Assembly (NCBI GenBank): GCA_022776785.1
Contig: JALFHA010000344.1
Coordinates: forward strand, 1-8,538
DNA: 8,538 bases
Direction: 5' to 3'
Source of the DNA: Clostridiales bacterium
GTDB taxonomy: Bacteria > Bacillota > Clostridia > Christensenellales > Aristaeellaceae
How positions within the stretch are numbered: the stretch's first letter is position 1; each line of letters opens with the position of its first letter. Shown here in pieces: positions 1-5,279 of the stretch. The notes under the pieces are model-generated. The model had not been told where the DNA came from and ran no database searches. It worked only from the letters and a program-made list of their open reading frames with translations. A program made the position numbers and the translations under genes.

Positions 1-165
1 CAGCTCCCAGATGCCGTAGCCGTAGGGCTTGATAGCCATGCAGCCGCGCACCGGGGTGTAATCCATCAGGTCCGCAAGGCGCACCACGTCGGTATACCAC
101 TGGGAAAAGTCCTCGTCTCTGGGGGTGATGTGCTGAACAAACTCCTGCTGGCTCTTCTTCGCCAT
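1..165 (-). CDS. proS: prolyl-tRNA synthetase, N-terminal part (cut by window edge)
   Basis: This is the first 55 codons of a cytoplasmic prolyl-tRNA synthetase, which charges tRNA-Pro with proline using ATP. The protein begins MAKKSQQEFVQHITPRDEDF and continues with QWYTDVV, a patch ending in VRGCMAIKPYGYGIWE; this run is characteristic of the short, archaeal/eukaryotic-like ProS class found in many Clostridia. The remaining roughly 420 residues, including the class II catalytic motifs, lie outside the window. The ATG at 165 is preceded by a purine-rich GGAAGAGGA that serves as ribosome binding site. The upstream T-box leader independently supports an aminoacyl-tRNA synthetase here. Identity is judged from family memory of the N-terminus; the partial length is the only uncertainty. 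Confidence 0.93.
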   Translation of the reverse strand, partial: MAKKSQQEFVQHITPRDEDFSQWYTDVVRLADLMDYTPVRGCMAIKPYGYGIWEL

Positions 166-194
166 AATCCATCCTCTTCCTCTCTGATCGTCTT

Positions 195-219
195 CCCGCA
201 AGGCGGCAGCCTTCCCGGG
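195..219 (-). other. hairpin between T-box terminator and proS ribosome binding site
   Basis: In the proS leader, after the T-box terminator, the arms CCCG and CGGG together with AAGGC and GCCTT can form a stem of about nine base pairs with a small bulge and a UGCC loop. No U-run follows, so it is not a terminator. It would sit only in read-through transcripts and may affect mRNA stability or ribosome access. Function is inference. Confidence 0.4.
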
Positions 220-228
220 CGGCCATAT

Positions 229-263
229 AAAAAGCGCCCGCCCCTTCACTGGGACGAAGCGCT
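229..263 (-). terminator. T-box intrinsic terminator
   Basis: Read on the minus strand, AGCGC-U-(U)-CGUCCC pairs with GGGGCGGGCGCU around an AGUGAA loop: twelve base pairs with one bulged U and three G-U pairs, followed by five U residues. The left arm contains the CGUCCC that in T-boxes also forms the competing antiterminator with the start of the GGGUGG element at 280-275, so the two structures exclude each other. Confidence 0.9.
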
Positions 264-457
264 GCTTCGCGGTACCACCCGGCTTGGCGCGGCAGAGCGC
301 GCCCTCCTCTGTGCCCGTAACGCGGGCAGACGGCGGCGTTCTTAGCACCGCGGCTGATGGGGGCCGGAGCATGAAGGGCCTTGCCGCGCAGCTTTCAGCC
401 GTGGCCACGCTCTCTTTGGGACAAACGCCTCTCTGCCTTCCCCGTCCTTGCCTGTAT
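229..457 (-). promoter_or_regulatory. T-box riboswitch, presumed tRNA-Pro sensing
   Basis: The leader of proS carries the exact T-box core GGGTGGTACCGCG (280-268), which binds the acceptor end of uncharged tRNA. Upstream is a Stem III-like segment with AGAGAG at 415-410 and GGCTGAAAGC at 400-391, and downstream is the intrinsic terminator. With uncharged tRNA-Pro bound, the antiterminator should form and proS be transcribed. The transcript should start near 457, given the promoter at 464-492. This leaves only about 42 nt for Stem I, shorter than is usual in Firmicutes. Its ends, GGAC at 447-444 and GUCC at 422-419, can pair, but I cannot place a clear specifier loop. The only CCN triplets in that stretch are CCC/CCA at 420-417. 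Proline specificity is inferred from the gene it controls. Confidence 0.9.
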
Positions 458-463
458 GTGGGC

Positions 464-492
464 ATTATAAGCAATCGCGCCGGGAATGTCAA
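464..492 (-). promoter_or_regulatory. sigma-A promoter of T-box/proS
   Basis: The minus strand reads TTGACA (492-487), a 17-nt spacer, and TATAAT (469-464): both hexamers match the housekeeping consensus exactly. It starts 12 bp past the stop codon of the Crh-like gene, so proS transcription is independent of the upstream genes even though all run in the same direction. Confidence 0.9.
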
Positions 493-504
493 GGGGAATT
501 CGCG

Positions 505-753
505 CTATGCGCCCAGCAGCGCGGAAAGCTGCTGCACGGCCAGCGCCTCGTCCTCGCCCTGCGCCAGAATCGTCACGGCCATGCCGTCGCGCAGGCCCAG
601 CGCCAGCAGCCCCATCAGGGATTTCGCGTTGACGGTGATGTTTGCCCGGCGCAGCAGCACGCGCGCCTCATAGCGCTTCATCCGCTCGGCGATATCCGCC
701 GCGCGGCGCGTCGTCAGCGTGCCGCCCAGCAGCACATGAATCGTCAGTTCCAT
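505..753 (-). CDS. crh: Crh-like HPr-family protein without the active-site His
   Basis: An 82-residue HPr-fold protein. Aligned to HPr, the phosphoacceptor His15 position is Thr14 in LTTRRAAD. The neighbouring conserved Arg17 is kept (Arg16). The HPr-kinase serine Ser46 is kept as Ser45 in NAKSLMGLLAL, followed by the usual ALGLRDG turn and an acidic C-terminal helix. It therefore cannot carry PTS phosphate from enzyme I but could be phosphorylated on serine and act as a CcpA corepressor, as Crh does in Bacillus. The start at 753 is chosen because AGGAGG lies 8 nt upstream; an upstream in-frame ATG at 777 has no such support and would overlap whiA. The stop of whiA is 4 bp away, so the pair is co-translated, the same order as whiA-crh in Bacillus. 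A bare divergent HPr domain is the alternative reading; the function is inferred. Confidence 0.87.
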   Translation of the reverse strand: MELTIHVLLGGTLTTRRAADIAERMKRYEARVLLRRANITVNAKSLMGLLALGLRDGMAVTILAQGEDEALAVQQLSALLGA

Positions 754-757
754 CGCA

Positions 758-1690
758 TCAGCCTCCTGCCTCGTCAAGCTCCTGCGCCATCTGTTCCAGC
801 CTGCGCAGTCGGTGGTTCACGCCGCTCTTGCCAAGCGGCGGGTCGAGCATCCGCCCCAGCTCCTCCAGCGACAGCTCGGGATGGGCCAGCCGCATCCTCG
901 CCGTCTGCGCCAGCGCGGGCGGCAGGCTCTGCTCCCCGCGCGCCGCCAGCAGGCGGGAAATGGCCTGCGCCTGCCGCGAGGACGCGGCCACCGCGCGCTG
1001 CACGTTCGCGCTGTCGCAGTTGACCGCGCGGTTGGCGTTGTTGCGCAGCTCCTTGCGGATGTATGCATCCTCCATCGCAAAGCGCGCCGTCTGCGCGCCC
1101 AGAATACTGAGCATGTCCGTGATCTCGCTCTGCCCCTTGAGGTAGACCAGCGTCGTCTGCCGCCGGGCGATGATGTGCGCGTTCAGATCAAAGCGCGCGA
1201 TGAGCCGCACCAGCGCCGCGGCAAACGCCTCATCCTCCAGCGCAAACTCGAGGTGGTATTCCTTCTCCGGGTCGGTCACGGAGCCGCAGGCCAGAAACAC
1301 CCCGCGCAGAAACGCCATCCGGCAGCACTTGCGCACGGTGATCTCCCGCGGCACGCCGCGCCGCTGGCTCACCTCGATACCGCAGCCCTCCAGCACGAAG
1401 GACGCCTCGTCCCCGCCCACCTCCACGCGGTAGGCGTTGCGCCCGCCCAGCCGCGCGCGGTGCATCGTGGACAGCTCCGGCGACGCGTCGAAGACCTCGC
1501 GCAGCAGGCGGTACGCGCGCCGCGCGACGGCGCTGTTCTCCGTCTCGATGGCCAGCCGCTTGCCGCCGCCGCCGCGGTAGACCACCGAGCCTGCCGCCGA
1601 GACGATGCCCGAGAGCTCCGCAAGCAGGCAGCACACGCTGTCCGGCTCGAAGCGGCAAAGCTCCTCCTTGGTCTGCGATGAATAGGACAC
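758..1690 (-). CDS. whiA: WhiA-family DNA-binding protein
   Basis: A 310-residue WhiA protein, close to the family's usual length of about 315. WhiA binds DNA and affects cell division and chromosome segregation in Firmicutes and sporulation in Streptomyces. The N-terminus SYSSQTKEELCR matches the family start. A degenerate LAGLIDADG homing-endonuclease-like domain follows, with its core FLRGVFLACGSVTDPEKEYH near residues 127-146. The family signature NCDSAN lies at 224-229, and a C-terminal helix-turn-helix spans about 272-300 (LSLEELGRML...GVNHRLRRLE). I place the start at the GTG at 1690 because AGAAGGA lies 9 nt before it and it yields the family's MSxSS start; an ATG nine bases upstream at 1699 is almost on top of that ribosome binding site. 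Four bases separate its stop from the Crh-like start. No promoter was seen directly upstream, so it may be transcribed from the peptidase promoter. Confidence 0.95.
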   Translation of the reverse strand: MSYSSQTKEELCRFEPDSVCCLLAELSGIVSAAGSVVYRGGGGKRLAIETENSAVARRAYRLLREVFDASPELSTMHRARLGGRNAYRVEVGGDEASFVLEGCGIEVSQRRGVPREITVRKCCRMAFLRGVFLACGSVTDPEKEYHLEFALEDEAFAAALVRLIARFDLNAHIIARRQTTLVYLKGQSEITDMLSILGAQTARFAMEDAYIRKELRNNANRAVNCDSANVQRAVAASSRQAQAISRLLAARGEQSLPPALAQTARMRLAHPELSLEELGRMLDPPLGKSGVNHRLRRLEQMAQELDEAGG

Positions 1691-1796
1691 GGCTCTCATT
1701 CCTTCTCGTTCAGGCGGCAGCACAGCACGGCCGCACACACCGCCTACCTTTTAATATGCGCCTGAATATGCATCCCTGGCCGCATCCGCGGCGGCG

Positions 1797-2489
1797 TCAG
1801 TCGTCGCGCCTGCGCGCGCCCGCCAGAACCACCAGCCGCAGCAGCTGCAAAAGCGCCTGAAGCGCCGCCGCCACATACGTCAGCGCCGCGGCGGAGAGCA
1901 CCTTCTTCACACCCCGCAGCTCCTCGTCCGTCAGGTATCCGTCGCCGAGCAGCGCCACCGCGCGGCCTGACGCGTTGAACTCCACCGGCAGCGTCACCAG
2001 ATAGAACAGCACCGCCAGCGCAAAGCAGAGGATGCCGATCTTGAGCAGCGGCTGCCAAGAAAAGATCAGCCCCAGCATGAACAGCGGAATCGCCGCGTTC
2101 GAGCCGATGTTGGCCACGGGCACCAGCGCCGCGCGGATGCGCATGGGCGCGTAGCTCTGCGCGTCCTGAATGGCGTGCCCGGCCTCGTGCGCCGCAATGC
2201 CAATCGCAGCGACCGAGTCGGAGGAATACACCTCGTTTGAAAGCCGCAGCACGCCGTCCTGCGGGTCATAATGGTCGGTCAGCTTACCTGCAACGCGCTC
2301 AATGCGCACATCGCCGCAGCCGTTTCCATCGAGAATCAGGCGCGCCATTTCAGCGCCGGTCATTCTCGAGCGTGTGCTCACACGCTTCCATTTGGAATAG
2401 GTATCGCTGACCTTGATCTGCGCGTAGAGCGCCAGCAGAAGCCCCGGAATCAGCAGCAGATAAGTCGGATCATATCTGTAATAAAACAT
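1797..2489 (-). CDS. YugP-like membrane zinc metallopeptidase
   Basis: A 230-residue protein of the YugP/Zn-dependent peptidase family (Zn_peptidase_2). It has an N-terminal hydrophobic segment (about residues 9-23). A conserved TGAEMARLIL region follows, then LTDHYDPQDGVLRLS, the zinc motif HEAGH at 101-105 and two further hydrophobic spans (about 120-165). LPVEFNASGRA follows at about 167-177, whose Glu170 is a likely third metal ligand. The C-terminal hydrophobic segment ends with a basic/acidic tail. It is expected in the cytoplasmic membrane; its substrate is not known. The start at 2489 has GGAGG 7 nt upstream; an earlier in-frame ATG at 2525 lacks one. It has its own promoter at 2537-2565 and ends 106 bp before whiA, with no terminator in between. 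Confidence 0.93.
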   Translation of the reverse strand: MFYYRYDPTYLLLIPGLLLALYAQIKVSDTYSKWKRVSTRSRMTGAEMARLILDGNGCGDVRIERVAGKLTDHYDPQDGVLRLSNEVYSSDSVAAIGIAAHEAGHAIQDAQSYAPMRIRAALVPVANIGSNAAIPLFMLGLIFSWQPLLKIGILCFALAVLFYLVTLPVEFNASGRAVALLGDGYLTDEELRGVKKVLSAAALTYVAAALQALLQLLRLVVLAGARRRDD

Positions 2490-2536
2490 CGTCTGTCCTC
2501 CATTATTCGTGAGCATACCGCCCACAGGCTATGTTC

Positions 2537-2565
2537 ATCATACCCGTTTTATGAGCGGACTGCAA
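2537..2565 (-). promoter_or_regulatory. sigma-A promoter of the zinc peptidase gene
   Basis: The minus strand reads TTGCAG (2565-2560), 17 nt, TATGAT (2542-2537). It lies about 48 bp before the peptidase ATG. No terminator is seen up to the Crh-like stop, so it may also serve whiA and crh. Confidence 0.75.
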
Positions 2566-2630
2566 GAGACTTTGCTCAAAAACCTGCCGCAAAGCGCCAA
2601 AATGTCTCAAACGGGTAAGTCATGCGCGCA

Positions 2631-2661
2631 AAAGTGCTTGACATTTTCCTGTCAAAGTGCT
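2631..2661 (+). promoter_or_regulatory. operator-like dyad and direct repeat over the dehydrogenase promoter
   Basis: TTGACATTTTCCTGTCAA at 2638-2655 is a perfect inverted repeat (TTGACA-N6-TGTCAA), and its left half is the -35 box itself. It is overlapped by a direct repeat of AAAGTGCT at 2631-2638 and 2654-2661, spaced 23 bp. A protein bound to the dyad would block RNA polymerase, so a repressor site is the simplest reading. No regulator gene is in the window. Confidence 0.5.
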
Positions 2662-2666
2662 ATCGT
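2638..2666 (+). promoter_or_regulatory. sigma-A promoter of the short-chain dehydrogenase gene
   Basis: TTGACA at 2638-2643, 17-nt spacer, TATCGT at 2661-2666. The -35 is perfect and the -10 matches four of six, so activity without help may be moderate. The start point would be near 2673, giving a leader of about 67 nt. Confidence 0.75.
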
Positions 2667-2687
2667 GTACCCGAAGATCACCCGCAC

Positions 2688-2713
2688 GGGGGCGGCGCCT
2701 GGGCGCATCCCCC
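2688..2713 (+). other. leader hairpin before the dehydrogenase ribosome binding site
   Basis: GGGGG (2688-2692) pairs with CCCCC (2709-2713) and GCGC (2695-2698) with GCGC (2703-2706), with a 2x2 internal loop and a CUGG tetraloop. It ends 10 nt before the AAGGAGG ribosome binding site. There is no U-run, so it is not a terminator; mRNA protection or translational tuning is a guess. Confidence 0.5.
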
Positions 2714-2739
2714 TGCCAATCACAAGGAGGACAACAGCT

Positions 2740-3504
2740 ATGGATCGTCTCAAGGGCAAGGTCGCGGTCATCACCGGGTGCAGCTCCGGCGTGGGCGCCG
2801 TCACCGCGCAGAAATTCGCCGCCGAGGGCGCGAAGGTCGTCATCAGCGCGCGCAGGCAGCAGCAGCTCGAGGAGGTCGCCGACAAGATCCGCGCCGCGGG
2901 CGGCGAGGTGCTCCCCGTCGTGGGCGACATCTCCAAGCCGGAGGACGCGCAGGCACTCATCGACAGGGCCGTGGAGGCCTACGGCGCTGTGGACGTGCTC
3001 GTCAACAACGCGGGCGTGCTGGACACGGGCCTGAGGCCCATCGACCGCGTGCTCGATTCCGATATGGACCGCGTGCTCGACATCAACACGAAGGGCACCA
3101 TGTACTGCATCCGTGCCGCGCTGAGCGCCATGACGAAGACCGGCAAGGGCTCCATCGTCAACGTCTCCTCCGCGGCGGGCGTGGTCGGCAACGGCGGCGC
3201 GGCTTACGTCGCCTCCAAGGCGGCCATTCTGGGCATCACCCGCCACACGGCGCTGCGCTTTGCGGGCACGGGCATCCGCTGCAACGCCATCTGCCCCGGC
3301 ACGATCGTCACCCCGATGGTCGCCGGGATGCGCCCGGACAACATGGATATGGACATGTTCGGCCAGATGGGCAAGCACAGCGACATGCGCGTGCCGCCCT
3401 GTATGCCCGATGACGTCGCCAACATGCTGCTGTTCCTCGCCAGCGACGAGTCCCGCGCCATCACGGGCCAGACCATCGTCTCCGACTTCGGCAGCACGCT
3501 GTGA
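2740..3504 (+). CDS. short-chain dehydrogenase/reductase (classical SDR)
   Basis: A 254-residue cytoplasmic NAD(P)-dependent oxidoreductase of the classical SDR family, of full normal length. Visible motifs in order are the nucleotide-binding TGCSSGVG (12-19), NNAG (89-92), the catalytic Asn115 in INTKG, Ser143/144 in VNVSSAAG, and Tyr156 and Lys160 in YVASK. PG (186-187) in CNAICPGTIVTP closes the cofactor pocket. Arg38-Arg39 after the second strand suggests a preference for NADP(H). The closest general types are the FabG/glucose-dehydrogenase-like SDRs, but the substrate cannot be read from sequence. The ATG at 2740 has a perfect AAGGAGG 9 nt upstream. The gene stands alone between its own promoter and terminator. 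The promoter similarity to the sugar importer operon downstream suggests a role with a carbohydrate or polyol, which is inference only. Confidence 0.93.
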   Translation: MDRLKGKVAVITGCSSGVGAVTAQKFAAEGAKVVISARRQQQLEEVADKIRAAGGEVLPVVGDISKPEDAQALIDRAVEAYGAVDVLVNNAGVLDTGLRPIDRVLDSDMDRVLDINTKGTMYCIRAALSAMTKTGKGSIVNVSSAAGVVGNGGAAYVASKAAILGITRHTALRFAGTGIRCNAICPGTIVTPMVAGMRPDNMDMDMFGQMGKHSDMRVPPCMPDDVANMLLFLASDESRAITGQTIVSDFGSTL

Positions 3505-3529
3505 TTTTTCCCCTCTCTCTTCCTTTCGG

Positions 3530-3563
3530 ACGCTCCCTGCGCTGCGCGGGGAGCGTTCTTTTT
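3530..3563 (+). terminator. intrinsic terminator of the dehydrogenase gene
   Basis: ACGCTCCC (3530-3537) pairs fully with GGGAGCGT (3549-3556) around a GC-rich loop, followed by TCTTTTT. It lies 25 bp past the stop codon. Confidence 0.9.
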
Positions 3564-3564
3564 G

Positions 3565-3603
3565 TTCCTTCGGCAAATTGCGTCACCGCCGGCCCCGAAG
3601 GAA
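3565..3603. repeat. 9-bp inverted repeat after the dehydrogenase terminator
   Basis: TTCCTTCGG at 3565-3573 and CCGAAGGAA at 3595-3603 are perfect complements with a 21-bp gap. Neither strand has a T-run next to it, so it is not a terminator. Its role is unknown. Confidence 0.5.
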
Positions 3604-3750
3604 AAGGGCAGAAAAGCGCAAGGATGGCCGGAAGCGGGAACGGCCGCTGACCGCTATTTATTCCTTTCGTCCATGCCGGTCATATGTCACGGTTTTGTGA
3701 GTTATACGCTTTACTTTTTTATTTATTCCATCTTCATTGTTAATTCTGTT

Positions 3751-3764
3751 TGAAATCGAGCTCA
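3751..3764 (+). promoter_or_regulatory. cre-like site (possible CcpA binding site)
   Basis: TGAAATCGAGCTCA matches the catabolite-responsive element pattern TGWNANCGNTNWCA at all defined positions but one (G for T at position 10). It ends 15 bp before the -35 box of the importer operon. The Crh-like gene in the same window makes CcpA-type control plausible. A single mismatch in a 14-bp degenerate pattern can arise by chance in AT-rich DNA. Confidence 0.35.
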
Positions 3765-3779
3765 GACCTTATTTTATTA

Positions 3780-3797
3780 TTGACAAATGCCTGTCGA
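3780..3797 (+). promoter_or_regulatory. operator-like imperfect dyad over the importer -35 box
   Basis: TTGACAAATGCCTGTCGA has the same layout as the dyad at 2638-2655: TTGACA, six bases ending in CC, then TGTC(A/G)A. It is one base from a perfect palindrome. A second short dyad, CTGTC at 3791-3795 and GACAG at 3809-3813, brackets the -10 box. A shared repressor with the dehydrogenase gene is inferred. Confidence 0.4.
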
Positions 3798-3808
3798 TCT
3801 TCTATAAT
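3780..3808 (+). promoter_or_regulatory. sigma-A promoter of the sugar importer operon
   Basis: TTGACA (3780-3785), a 17-nt spacer and TATAAT (3803-3808): a perfect consensus promoter. The start should be near 3815, giving a 65-nt leader. A promoter this strong suggests high expression unless repressed. Confidence 0.92.
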
Positions 3809-3879
3809 GACAGTTAGCGGTTGGGGAGCGCATGTTTCCCATGCCACAACGTGGAATCTTTTGAAAGGAGATTTGTTCC

Positions 3880-5145
3880 ATGAAGAAAATCATCACCCTG
3901 GCGCTGGCCCTGTGCCTGTGCCTGACGCTGGCCGTCTCCGCGTGCGCGGAGGGCTCCGTCTACTACCTCAACTTCAAGCCCGAGCAGGATGCTCAGTGGC
4001 AGGAGCTGGCCAAGCTCTACACCGAGAAGACCGGCACGCCCGTCACCGTCGTGACCGCTGCCTCCGGCCAGTACGAGACCACCCTCATGTCCGAGATTGA
4101 GAAGAGCGATCCGCCGACGCTGTTCCAGGTCAACGGCCCGGTCGGCCTGGCCAACTGGAGCGACTACTGCTACGATCTCTCCGGCACCGAGGTCTACAAG
4201 CACCTGACCTCCGACGCCTTCGCGCTCAAGGACGGCGACGCCGTGCAGGGCATCGCCTACGTCATTGAGACCTACGGCATCATCGCCAACACCAAGCTGC
4301 TGGAGAAGGCCGGCTACAAGGCCGAGGACATCAACACCTTCGCCAAGCTGAAGGAAGTCGCTGACGACATCCAGGCCCGCAAGGACGAGCTGGGCGTGGA
4401 CGGCGCCTTCACCTCCGCCGGCATGGACGGCTCCTCCGACTGGCGCTTCAAGACCCACCTGGCCAACATGCCCATCTACTATGAGTACAAGGCCGACGGC
4501 ATCAGCGCCACCGACGCCATCAAGGGCACCTATCTTGACAACTACAAGCAGATCTGGGATCTCTACATCACCGATTCCACCTGCGATCCGGCGCTGCTGG
4601 CCTCCAAGACCGGCAATGACGCCGTCGCCGAGTTCGTTGGCGAGAAGGCCGTCTTCTACCAGAACGGCACCTGGGCCTGGGGCGACATCTCCTCTCTGGG
4701 CGCTGAGAACCTGACCATGCTCCCGATCTACATCGGCGCTGAGGGTGAGGAGAATCAGGGCCTGTGCACCGGCACTGAGAACTTCTGGTGCGTGAACGGC
4801 ACTGCCAAGCAGGAAGACATCGACGCGACCCTCGCGTTCCTCGAGTGGGTCATCACCTCCGACGAGGGCCGCAAGAGCATGTCTCAGGACATGGGCTTCG
4901 TGGTTCCGTTCGACACCTTCACCGGCGAGTATGCTTCCTCCAACCCGCTCGTCGCGGTTGACACCGCGCTGACCGCGGCTGGCAAGACCCCGGTGACCTG
5001 GAACTTCACCACCATGCCTTCCGAGGAGTGGAAGAACGGCCTCGGCTCCGCTCTGACCGCCTACGCGGCCGGCACCGGCAGCTGGGACGCTGTTGTGACC
5101 GCCTTCGTCGATGGCTGGGCCACCGAGTACGCGCTGAGCCACTAA
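3880..5145 (+). CDS. ABC sugar importer solute-binding protein (family 1)
   Basis: A 421-residue extracellular binding protein that should capture a sugar or oligosaccharide for the permeases encoded next. The N-terminus MKKIITLALALCLCLTLAVS is a classic signal peptide. VSAC at 19-22 fits a lipobox, while A-C-A before Glu24 also fits ordinary signal peptidase, so lipoprotein versus released form is unsettled; the mature fold begins almost at once (VYYLNFKPEQ), with little linker. Family features include QWQELAKLYTEKTGTPV (39-55) and the FVGEKAVFYQNGTW block (252-265), the usual family 1 'F..GK.AM...G.W' motif. FWCVNG (302-307) and the helical AFLEWVITSDEGRKSM (319-334) follow. Tryptophan and tyrosine are frequent, as in carbohydrate sites. 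Codon use is strongly biased to C/G endings, consistent with high expression. The substrate cannot be named. The start has AAAGGAG 9 nt upstream. Confidence 0.93.
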   Translation: MKKIITLALALCLCLTLAVSACAEGSVYYLNFKPEQDAQWQELAKLYTEKTGTPVTVVTAASGQYETTLMSEIEKSDPPTLFQVNGPVGLANWSDYCYDLSGTEVYKHLTSDAFALKDGDAVQGIAYVIETYGIIANTKLLEKAGYKAEDINTFAKLKEVADDIQARKDELGVDGAFTSAGMDGSSDWRFKTHLANMPIYYEYKADGISATDAIKGTYLDNYKQIWDLYITDSTCDPALLASKTGNDAVAEFVGEKAVFYQNGTWAWGDISSLGAENLTMLPIYIGAEGEENQGLCTGTENFWCVNGTAKQEDIDATLAFLEWVITSDEGRKSMSQDMGFVVPFDTFTGEYASSNPLVAVDTALTAAGKTPVTWNFTTMPSEEWKNGLGSALTAYAAGTGSWDAVVTAFVDGWATEYALSH

Positions 5146-5160
5146 TCAGCTGACGCCACT

Positions 5161-5198
5161 GGAGGGCGGGCTCCTGCCCGTCCTCCTTCCTGTTTTTT
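5161..5198 (+). terminator. terminator-like hairpin between binding protein and permease genes
   Basis: GGAGGGCGGGC (5161-5171) pairs with GCCCGTCCTCC (5176-5186), eleven pairs with one G-U, around a UCCU loop. After four bases and a G comes a run of six T (5193-5198). The offset T-run suggests partial termination, which would give more binding protein than permease, a common pattern in such operons. It also protects the 3' end of the binding-protein message. Confidence 0.7.
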
Positions 5199-5216
5199 CT
5201 GACCGGTTCACTGTCT

Positions 5217-5263
5217 GGACAGCAGGCAAAGAAGCACCGTGGATGGTTCTTTGCCTGCTGTCC
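5217..5263 (+). repeat. perfect 17-bp inverted repeat before the permease ribosome binding site
   Basis: GGACAGCAGGCAAAGAA (5217-5233) and TTCTTTGCCTGCTGTCC (5247-5263) are exact reverse complements around a 13-nt loop. The right arm ends 3 bp before GGGGGAGG, the ribosome binding site of the first permease. No T-run follows. In RNA it would be a very stable hairpin and a candidate for RNase III processing or 5'-end protection of the permease message; as DNA it could also be an operator. The function is unknown. Confidence 0.85.
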
Positions 5264-5279
5264 GCTGGGGGAGGATTCT

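Larger units (their letters stand above)
3564..3879 (+). other. intergenic region upstream of the sugar importer operon
   Basis: About 316 bp without a gene. The first third is GC-rich and holds an inverted repeat. The part from about 3650 to 3810 is markedly AT-rich for this genome, as expected of a promoter region, and contains a cre-like site and a consensus promoter. The mRNA leader (about 3815-3879) can form two small hairpins: GCATG/CATGC at 3830-3844 and CCAC/GTGG at 3844-3854. These overlap by one base. The ribosome binding site AAAGGAG is at 3864-3870. No credible coding sequence is present. Confidence 0.8.

Noticed and set aside
812..1681. Open frame of 289 codons antisense to whiA
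   Set aside because: Low-complexity Arg/Ala/Leu/His composition; whiA on the other strand is clear from family motifs.
1744..1790. Direct repeat AATATGC in the gap between peptidase and whiA as a regulator site
   Set aside because: Only seven bases twice, at 1753-1759 and 1765-1771; easily chance, and no promoter hexamers nearby.
2509..2739. In-frame upstream extension of the dehydrogenase to an ATG at 2509
   Set aside because: It would cross the promoter at 2638-2666; the start at 2740 has AAGGAGG at good spacing and gives the normal SDR N-terminus.
2620..3576. Open frame of 318 codons antisense to the dehydrogenase gene
   Set aside because: Shadow of a high-GC gene; the sense strand has all SDR motifs and a perfect ribosome binding site.
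3565..3603. Inverted repeat read as a second terminator
   Set aside because: No T-run on either strand and the loop is long; kept only as a repeat.
3750..4100. Open frame of 116 codons overlapping the importer promoter and the binding-protein start
   Set aside because: It spans a consensus promoter and leader and overlaps the binding-protein gene in another frame.
3814..5142. Open frame of 442 codons antisense to the solute-binding protein gene
   Set aside because: It mirrors the C/G-ending codon bias of the binding-protein gene, has repetitive Gly/Val/Asp-rich composition, no ribosome binding site and no known motif.
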